Assembly: GCF_900066015.1 (NCBI RefSeq)
Contig: NZ_LN890655.1
Span: 186,001-250,000 of the forward strand
Length of the DNA: 64,000 nt
Direction: 5' to 3'
Source of the DNA: Candidatus Promineifilum breve
GTDB lineage: Bacteria; Chloroflexota; Anaerolineae; Promineifilales; Promineifilaceae
Of this stretch, positions 53,718 to 60,700 are shown one piece after another. The translations under genes and the position numbers were made by a program. The stretch's first letter is position 1; every line of letters begins with the position of its first letter. Below the pieces are notes generated by a model that did no database searches, was not told the origin of the DNA, and saw only the letters and a list, made by a program, of their open reading frames with translations.

Positions 53718-54824
53718 ATGGCACGTCGCGCAGTATTCCCATTCACGGCAATCGTCAACCAGGAGCGCATGAAGCGCGCCCTGATATTGAACGCGGTCAG
53801 CCCGCGTATCGGCGGAGTGCTCATCCGCGGCGAGCGCGGCACGGCCAAATCGACCGCCGCCCGCGCCCTGGCCGCCCTGCTGCCCGACATCACCGTCCTG
53901 GCCGCCAGCCGCTATAATTGCGATCCCCTGCGGCCGGATGAGTGGAGCGACGACAGCCATCTCCGCTACGACGGTCAGACGCTGGAAACGGAGATCCGCC
54001 AGACGCCGTTCATCGATCTGCCGGTCAGCGCCACCGAAGATCGCGTTGTCGGCACGCTCGACATCGAAAAAGCGATCAAGAGCGGTGAGAAGCATTTCGA
54101 GCCGGGCATCCTGGCCTCGGCCAACCGGGGCGTGCTCTACGTCGATGAGGTCAACCTGCTGGACGACCACGTCGTCGATCTGCTGCTCGACGCGGCGGCG
54201 ATGGGCGTCAACATCGTTGAGCGCGAGGGCATCAGCTTTTCCCACCCGTCCAAATTCATCCTCGTCGGCACGATGAATCCCGAAGAGGGCGACCTGCGTC
54301 CCCAGTTACTCGACCGCTTCGCCTTTTCGGTGCAGATCGAGGGGCTGGAAGATCCCGAAGACCGCGTCGCCATCATCGAGCGGCGAATCGGCTTTGAAAT
54401 TGATCCCGAAGGCTTCCGCGCCCAGTGGGCCGCCAGCGAGCGCGAACTATCGGAGCGCATCGCCCTGGCCCGCGACCGGGTGAACGACGTGATCTACTCG
54501 CGCCGCGACCTGATGTCGATTGCCGGGCTGGTGTCGTCGTTGAACGTGGACGGCCACCGCGCCGACCTGGTGATCCTGCGCGGCGCGCAAGCCCATGCCG
54601 CCCTGCAAGGTCGTGACAAGGTGACCGACGAAGACATCATCCTGGCCGCCGAACTGGCGCTGCCCCACCGCATCCGTGGGCGCGTCTTCCAGGACAGCGT
54701 CCTCTCGGCCGCCGAATTGTCGGAGCGGCTGGACGAGGTGCAGGGCGAGATGGGCGTCAGCGAGATGGATCAGCGCGAGGAACAAGCCGAAGAGACGGCC
54801 GCCACGGGAAAAAAAAAGCCTTAG
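53718..54824 (+). CDS. AAA+ chelatase subunit (ChlI/BchI-type), N-terminal part of a probable frameshifted chlD gene
   Basis: Walker A is LIRGERGTAKSTAARALAALLP, Walker B is GVLYVDEVNLLDDHVVDLL, and the ChlI-type insertion and sensor region follow (GTMNPEEGDLRPQLLDRFAFS). This AAA+ motor drives insertion of Mg2+ or Co2+ into a tetrapyrrole. The frame ends at TAG 54822-54824, right after an A9 run. A -1 shift on A_AAA_AAG (54812-54818) would continue into the downstream VWA frame and give a 686-residue AAA-linker-VWA protein, the normal ChlD layout, while the unshifted product is ChlI-sized (368). A TATAAT lies at 53651-53656 upstream. No bacteriochlorophyll genes are present, so a cobalt chelatase role is more likely. 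Confidence 0.92.
   Translation: MARRAVFPFTAIVNQERMKRALILNAVSPRIGGVLIRGERGTAKSTAARALAALLPDITVLAASRYNCDPLRPDEWSDDSHLRYDGQTLETEIRQTPFIDLPVSATEDRVVGTLDIEKAIKSGEKHFEPGILASANRGVLYVDEVNLLDDHVVDLLLDAAAMGVNIVEREGISFSHPSKFILVGTMNPEEGDLRPQLLDRFAFSVQIEGLEDPEDRVAIIERRIGFEIDPEGFRAQWAASERELSERIALARDRVNDVIYSRRDLMSIAGLVSSLNVDGHRADLVILRGAQAHAALQGRDKVTDEDIILAAELALPHRIRGRVFQDSVLSAAELSERLDEVQGEMGVSEMDQREEQAEETAATGKKKP
54812..54818 (+). other. Slippery heptamer A_AAA_AAG, probable programmed -1 frameshift site
   Basis: In the upstream frame the codons read GGA AAA AAA AAG CCT TAG, so the heptamer A_AAA_AAG sits in the correct phase for -1 slippage, two codons before the stop. The -1 frame continues directly as ALGQEDEAADGAEV into the VWA coding region. 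This is the same heptamer used by Escherichia coli dnaX. The nine-A run could equally promote RNA polymerase slippage. Confidence 0.8.
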
Positions 54825-54856
54825 GCCAGGAAGATGAGGCCGCCGACGGCGCGGAA

Positions 54857-55777
54857 GTGTCGCAACGCGAGGCCGGGCCGCAATCCGTGCCCAAGACGCC
54901 CAACGACGCCAACTGGTGGGAGGGCGGCCAGAAAGTCAAAAGCACCCAGGAGTTCGCCCCGCGACGGCTCGATACCCAACTCGACCGGCTGACGCGCAAG
55001 CAGGCTGGCCGTCGCTCGCGCACCAAGACCGACCGCAAGCGCGGCCGCTACATCCAGTCCCGCCTGCCCAAGGGGGACAAGGTGCGTGATCTGGCCTTCG
55101 ACGCCACCCTGCGCGCCGCCGCCCCCCATCAGATTCGCCGCGACCGCACCCGCCTGGCCCTGGCCCTGGAAAAGGGCGACCTGCGCGAGAAAGTGCGTGT
55201 GCGCCGCTCGGCCAATCTCATCCTGTTCGTCGTCGATGCCAGTTGGAGCATGGCCGTGGCCGAGCGCATGGAGGCGACCAAGGGCGCGATCCTGTCGCTG
55301 CTGACCGACGCCTACCAGCGGCGCGACCGGGTGGGGCTGATCGTCTTCCACAAAAATGACGCCAATCTGGTGCTGCCGCCGACCAATTCGGTGCAACTGG
55401 CGAAGAAAGCGCTGCTCGACATCGCCGTCGGCGGCAAGACGCCGCTCTCGGCCGGGTTATATCTGGCCTATCAGGTCTTTCGTCAGGAAGCCTATAGCCA
55501 CCCCGACGTGCTGCCGCTAATGATTCTGCTGACCGATGGCGCGGGCAACGTCTCCCTGACCGACATGCCGCCGCAGGATGAGGCCCACAAAATCGCCGAA
55601 CTGATCAGCGAGACCGACGTGCGCTCGGTGGTCATCAATATGGAGCACGCCGCCTTCGACCAGGGCCTGGCCCGCCTCCTGGCCGAACGGCTAGGCGCGC
55701 CCTGCCACACGCTAGAAGACCTGCGCGCCGATACGCTCTATCGCACTGTACTGGATCAAATAGGGGACAGAGGGTAG
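54857..55777 (+). CDS. VWA-domain chelatase subunit (ChlD C-terminal half), probably reached by -1 frameshift
   Basis: The frame is open from before 54818. The first possible independent start is GTG 54857, which has no good ribosome site. The N-terminal part is a charged linker, and residues about 120-306 form a von Willebrand A domain with the MIDAS motif DASWS in ILFVVDASWSMAVAERMEATK, the Thr in GGKTPLSAGL and the late LLTDGAGNVSL. In ChlD/BchD this domain follows the AAA+ domain and an acidic, Pro-containing linker in a single chain, exactly the order seen across the frameshift. Together with the upstream frame it should form the medium chelatase subunit. Confidence 0.88.
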   Translation: MSQREAGPQSVPKTPNDANWWEGGQKVKSTQEFAPRRLDTQLDRLTRKQAGRRSRTKTDRKRGRYIQSRLPKGDKVRDLAFDATLRAAAPHQIRRDRTRLALALEKGDLREKVRVRRSANLILFVVDASWSMAVAERMEATKGAILSLLTDAYQRRDRVGLIVFHKNDANLVLPPTNSVQLAKKALLDIAVGGKTPLSAGLYLAYQVFRQEAYSHPDVLPLMILLTDGAGNVSLTDMPPQDEAHKIAELISETDVRSVVINMEHAAFDQGLARLLAERLGAPCHTLEDLRADTLYRTVLDQIGDRG

Positions 55778-55853
55778 GTTTTAGGTTCTAGGTGCTAGGT
55801 TCTAGGGCAGAGCGCTCTTCCCCTAGCACCTATCCCCTGGAACCTAGAACCTA
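55775..55853. repeat. Imperfect palindrome of TAGGTTCTAGG-type units between convergent genes
   Basis: Tandem TAGGTTCTAGG/TGCTAGG units on the left are mirrored by CCTAGCACCTA and CCTAGAACCTA on the right, around the centre AGAGCGCTCT. It starts next to the chelatase stop and its right end includes the TAG stop codon of dnaN (55851-55853). It probably serves as a two-way terminator. Confidence 0.75.
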
Positions 55854-56984
55854 TCTGTTGAAGTTCATGGGCATGATGATGTGGACGAAATCATTATCGC
55901 CCACGGGCTTCAGTACGCCCGGTTCGTTGGGACTGGTCGTCTCCAGGGCCACCTGGGGTGTGTCGATGACGCCCAGCGCGTCGGCCATGAACTTGACGTT
56001 GAAGGCGATCTCGATCGGCATCCCCTCGACGCTGGCATCGATCTGCGCCACGTTGTCGCCGGTCTCCTTACTGTTGGCGGCCACGATGGCCGACCCGGCC
56101 GATAGCCCGTCGCCCGGCTCCACGGCCACGCGGGCGGTGTTGCTCGATTCGCGGGCGAAGATGTCGGCCGTGCGGCAGGCCTTGGTGAACTCGGCCGTGT
56201 TGAGCACGGTGCGCGTGTTGTGCGATTTGGGGATGATCGGCGCATAGTCGGGGAATTTGCCGTCGATCAATTGCGACACCAGCAGGACGTTCTCCATGTC
56301 GAAGATGATCTGGTTGCGCCCGGCGGGCATGGAGATATAGAGCGCCTCCAGGTCGTCGGTGATAATGCGGCCCACTTCATTGAGCGCCCGCGCCGGGATG
56401 ATGACGTGAAACGGCTTCTCGACGTAGCCGGCGATGTGGGCCGAGCGCACCGAGAGGCGAAAGCCATCGGTGGCGGCCATCGTGACCCGGTTGCCCTCGA
56501 ACGTGGTCAGTACGCCGGTCAGGGAGGGGCGCGAGTCGTCGGTGGCGGCGGCGAAGGCCACCTGGGCGATGACCCGCTTGAGGACGGCCGGCTCAATGCG
56601 GATGCGGCTCTCGTCGTCCGGTTCGGGGATCACCGGGAACTCGCCGGCATTGATGCCTTTGACGTTGGCTTGGGTGCGGCCGCAAGAGACGTGGAGCGTC
56701 TCGGTTGTCTTGTTGAGCGCCAGATCGACGCGCTCCTGGGGGAAGGTATTGACCAGTTCGCTGAAGGTGCGGGCCGGCACGGTCGTCGAACCGGCCTCGT
56801 TGACCGTCGCGCCGATCCAGCAGGTGATGACGATTTCCAGATTCGTGGCCGAGAGCTTGAGCCGTCCGTTATCCACGTCCAGCAACACGTTCCCCAACAC
56901 CGGCAGCGTGGAGCGCGGGCTGACGGCGCGGCCGACCGTGCTCAGTCCCTTCGCTAGATTCTCTTGAAGGCAGGAGATTTTCAT
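55851..56984 (-). CDS. dnaN: DNA polymerase III beta subunit (sliding clamp)
   Basis: The three-domain clamp is recognised from MKISCLQENLAKGLSTVGRA and RSTLPVLGNVLLDVDNGRL in domain 1, AATDGFRLSVRSAHI in domain 2, and the domain 3 ending DNDFVHIIMPMNFNR, close to the usual PMR/PMxL C-terminus. Length 377 is normal. It encircles DNA and holds polymerase III and repair factors. It is not next to dnaA, recF or gyrB here, so this is not an oriC-type neighbourhood. A good promoter lies upstream. The C-terminal FNR differs from the common RL ending and its effect is unknown. Confidence 0.96.
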   Translation of the reverse strand: MKISCLQENLAKGLSTVGRAVSPRSTLPVLGNVLLDVDNGRLKLSATNLEIVITCWIGATVNEAGSTTVPARTFSELVNTFPQERVDLALNKTTETLHVSCGRTQANVKGINAGEFPVIPEPDDESRIRIEPAVLKRVIAQVAFAAATDDSRPSLTGVLTTFEGNRVTMAATDGFRLSVRSAHIAGYVEKPFHVIIPARALNEVGRIITDDLEALYISMPAGRNQIIFDMENVLLVSQLIDGKFPDYAPIIPKSHNTRTVLNTAEFTKACRTADIFARESSNTARVAVEPGDGLSAGSAIVAANSKETGDNVAQIDASVEGMPIEIAFNVKFMADALGVIDTPQVALETTSPNEPGVLKPVGDNDFVHIIMPMNFNR

Positions 56985-57033
56985 GGTCAGATTTCCCGGT
57001 TAATTGTTGTATTATCCCGCATGGGATTTAACC

Positions 57034-57062
57034 AGTATAGCGCGTGTGGGCTTAGTTGGCAA
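57034..57062 (-). promoter_or_regulatory. dnaN promoter
   Basis: On the minus strand TTGCCA (57057-57062), 17 bases, TATACT (57034-57039). The transcript would start about 43 bases before the dnaN ATG. Confidence 0.6.
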
Positions 57063-57071
57063 GAAAGATAA

Positions 57072-57133
57072 AGAAACCACAGATTTCACAGATGGACTAA
57101 AAATCTGTGAAATCTGTGTAATCTGTGGTTTCT
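57072..57133. repeat. Palindromic AATCTGTG-type repeat
   Basis: AGAAACCACAGATTTCACAG (57072-57091, plus AT) pairs with the segment ending in AATCTGTGGTTTCT (57112-57133) with one mismatch in 22. A third, partial copy, ATCTGTGAA, lies inside at 57103-57111. The element lies just past the stop of the minus-strand SpoU gene (57140) and may end its transcript. Confidence 0.75.
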
Positions 57134-57139
57134 CTTTCT

Positions 57140-57661
57140 TCATCCGCAATGGCGAATGTGGTACAGGACGACGGCCAGGGCCACGTGGACATTGAGCGAC
57201 AGCCCCTTGCCGTACATGGGCACGAAAACGGCCGCGTCGCAGGCGGCCAGCGTGGCCTTGGTGACGCCGTGATCCTCATGCCCCACTACCAGGCACGTCT
57301 TGGCCGGGTAGGCGAAGTCTTGGTAGGCGACAGCGTCGTCGGTCAGCTCGACGGCGACGATACCGTAGGCTTTGGCCCGCAGGCCGTCGATGGCGATCAG
57401 TGGATCGGCCTCATAGCGCCAGGGCAGGCGCAGGCTCTTGTAGCGGCCGACCTTGTCGATGGTGGCGTTGGGCGGGGTGGGCGTGATGCCGGTCAGCACC
57501 AGCTCCGACACGCCTGCGCCGTCGGCCAGACGAAAGATAGAGCCGACGTTGGCCGGGTACTCCACGCTCTGTAAGAGCGCCGCGAGGTCGTGGGCGGGGC
57601 GGTGATTGCGGCGATAGTCGCGCAGGAAGCGCTTCAGGTCGGTGCCGATCAGGGGGCGCAT
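57140..57661 (-). CDS. SpoU/TrmH-family RNA methyltransferase
   Basis: A short (173-residue) SPOUT enzyme. The three family motifs are present: YPANVGSIFRLADGAGV (motif 1), CLVVGHEDHGVTKATLAAC (motif 2) and VPMYGKGLSLNVHVALAVVL (motif 3). These form the knotted SAM-binding site, and the Arg in motif 1 is the usual catalytic residue. The enzyme should methylate ribose 2'-OH in tRNA or rRNA; the exact position cannot be read. A very regular hairpin lies just upstream of its ATG. Confidence 0.93.
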   Translation of the reverse strand: MRPLIGTDLKRFLRDYRRNHRPAHDLAALLQSVEYPANVGSIFRLADGAGVSELVLTGITPTPPNATIDKVGRYKSLRLPWRYEADPLIAIDGLRAKAYGIVAVELTDDAVAYQDFAYPAKTCLVVGHEDHGVTKATLAACDAAVFVPMYGKGLSLNVHVALAVVLYHIRHCG

Positions 57662-57667
57662 AACTCT

Positions 57668-57705
57668 CCAGACCTGACAGGTTATCTGTAACCTGTCAGG
57701 TCTGG
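57668..57705. repeat. Perfect 17-bp palindrome with 4-base loop
   Basis: CCAGACCTGACAGGTTA (57668-57684), loop TCTG, and the exact complement (57689-57705), flanked by CTCT and AGAG that extend the stem. It lies between the SpoU start and the protease stop (both genes on the minus strand), so it may end the protease transcript. The core AACCTGTCAGGT recurs near 49250 and, in part, near 118. Confidence 0.85.
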
Positions 57706-57722
57706 AAGAGTCTAGCTGATTT

Positions 57723-60700
57723 TTAGTTGCCGGCTACTACGGGTAGGACGATGAGCCGCGGCGGCGCGGCTTCGTTGACCCATACCGGTGCGGTCAATTG
57801 CAGTTCAGTGCCGCGGATAACGCCGTTAACCTGCGCCACGAACTCCACCTGGCCCACGTGGGAGGCGGCGGTGGCGTCGAAGGTAATCGTCAGACCGGTG
57901 CTGCCCGGCAGCGTGCCCGACCAGGTGATGGCCCGTCCGGCGACGCTGTAGTGGGCCTGCCCAGGCGAGGCGTTCAACGAGGCCAGGTCGATGTTCAGTC
58001 CCACAGGCACGTTGATGCGCGCCGTGACGACTTCGGGATCGCTACTGTTGTTCCAAACGCGCAGCGAAACCGTCGTCGTCTCGCCCGTGGCCACGCTCTC
58101 CGGCCCGGCGTTCAGCCGAGCGCTCAGGTCGCCGGCTTCGAACGTCGGCACGGTGAGCGACACCGGCAGGCTGAGGGCGGCGGGGCTATCGGCCGGCCCC
58201 ATGAGCAGCAAGCCCTGGAAGGTCGTGCCTGCCTGATAGGGGACGGTTCCCGAAAGCGTAAAGGTAAGCGGCGTGTTGGCCGCCACCGGGCCGCTGGGCG
58301 CGTTCTCGACCGTCAAATCGTCGCCCTGGTAGGCGTTGATGTCGATGTCGTATGAACCCAAGCCGCCGGGGACGCCCCAGCCGTGGACGAGAACCCAGTA
58401 CAGGCCGTCGTCGGGTTGCGAGAGCCGGACGTGTTCTTCGGCCGTCGTCGTGGTCGACCCGCCCATCAACTGCTCGTCGGCGCATTCGTACACGCCGTCG
58501 CCGTCATCCAGTAAGACGAATAGATCGATGTCCAGACCAGGGTTGTTGCCGCTGGTAATCACTTCCAGCAGCCAGCCGTCGGCCATCGTTACGTCGTACA
58601 CCTGGTCAGACGTACACGGATCGGTGGGATCGTGCTGCTCGATGGGTGTGTCGCGCAGTGCGATAGGCTCGGTCACGCCGATACCCCGGACGGTGACGCC
58701 TTCGGGAATGTCGGCCGTGGCGGTGAAGGTCACCGCCACCTCACCGTTGACTGTCGGCGGCGAGGTCTCAACGATCTCGTCGGCGACGATGGCCAGCGGC
58801 GCGGGGTCAACCGTGATCTGGTAGGCGCGTCCAACAACCGGCTCGGCCAACTGCCGACCGGCGTTCAGGGTATTGTGAAGCGAGATGAAACCCAGTCCAT
58901 CGCTCATCAGGCCGCCGACAACCTCCTTAGGCCCGCCGGTCGATGTCTGGAACTGGAATATTCCGCCGGAATACCACATGTCTTTGCTGGCCGCCAACTG
59001 CTCGACGCCCGTCGGCCCGAAGAACGCGGGGTCGCCGGTCGAGTAGTCGTCCGCGGCGGCGCGATAGACGGCCGTGTCAACGTCCGTAAGGTCGCGAGGG
59101 GGGAGGAAGTAGCTTTCCGACGGGTCGGCGCCGAAGAGGCCGACATCGTCAATTTGCCAGTGGAAGCTCCAGGCAGTGGCGACGTAGTGGAAGCGCAGCA
59201 TGATTTCGCCCGCGCCGGCGTACTCGGAGAGGTCGATGACCAGCGGCGCGTCCTGCCTTTCCGTCAGATCGAGCAGGTTGATCCACGTTGTGCCGTAGTC
59301 GGTCGAGATGTCGACGTAGGCGTGTTCAATGATGTTGCCTTGCCAATCGATGTTGCTGAAGTAATCGGTATGGAAGGCCAACCACAGTTCTTCGACAGCC
59401 GACACGTCGACCACTGGTGTGACGAGCGCGGCGTCGACGGGGCCGAGGCAGGCGTTGGACGAGACGGTGGCGGCCAGGCCGGTACCGTCGGTCCAATTGT
59501 CCATACCGTAATCGACGTTGGTGCTCCAGGGGCACTCGCCGATGTCGAGGTAGTTCGTCCAGTCGAGCGGGATGCCGTCCTCGAAATCCTCTAACAGGTA
59601 GGTCTCGGGCAGCGGCGGCGGGGTGAACTCCTCCGGGTTGCGCCATTCGGTCTCGACAATCATGGCCGTGCCGGGGCCGGATTCGCCGTCGGCCACGTCG
59701 TAGAAGAACAACTTGGCGTCGCCCGTTTCCGGCCGCCAACCCCAGTCGGTTGTGCCCAGCAGGTGGCCGTTATCATAAGGCGTATCACCCAGCTCTTCGT
59801 CGAGCGAGGTGGCACCGAACTCGAACGTGGTCGAATCGGCGGCGACGTGGAGGATAACCGGCACGACCTGGCCGTCATATTCGACCGCGCCCTCATAGAC
59901 GCCCAGCGGCGCGTCGGCAGGCACGGCCATGGTGGCCGTCACGTCCGTCTGGCCGTTGGCGGGCACGTTCACCGAGTCGGCCGAAAGGCTCAACCACTCC
60001 CAGTCGGCCTTCTGATAGAAGATGAGGTGGACGGTCACTTCCAGCGGGGGCGCGTCGCCCCAGCCGGGCACGGTGCGTTGCAGGCCGAAGAAGACACCGT
60101 CATTGCGGCGCGATAAGGCGTCGCCGCCGAGGTCGGCGATGTGGTAGTTGGTATCGCCGGTGGCATAGGAGTAGCGATTGATCTCCGATTCGCCCAGCGC
60201 GCCGCTGACGTCAATCTCGTCCGCCTCGACCAGGCCGTTGTCGTTCGCGTCAACCCACAGGTTGCCGTCTTCGTTCAGGTCGGTCCAGTCGTAGTACAGC
60301 GCCGCAACCCCGTTCTGGCTATAGTAGTCCTCCTTATCGTCGAAAACGCCGAAGGGGAACATGACGTGGGCGCTGATTAGGTCGGGATCGTGGGCGTCAA
60401 CCAGCTCGGTGATGTCCAACAGGTAGTCGGGCAAGGTGAAGAGCCGGTTGCCGGCTTCCAGCGTCACGGTGAAGCTGACTTCGTGGGTGCGCTGCAAGCT
60501 CACGTCGCGCACGGCCACGTCGGCCGCCGCGTCGTTGGGGTTGTGGACGGTCAGCGGGACGCTGACCGAGTCGCCGGGGTGGACGATGGCCGGGAAGGCG
60601 GGGTAGTCCGTGCCGCGATAGTCGCCCACTTGCCACTGGCTGGGCGTCACGTAGGTCGCCTCGCCGGCGGCGATGGCCGTGGAGCGCAGGGCGTCGGCGT

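Noticed and set aside
53718-55777. Chelatase genes as evidence for photosynthesis
   Set aside because: No bch, puf or chlorosome gene is present, and ChlI/ChlD-type proteins also serve cobalt insertion.
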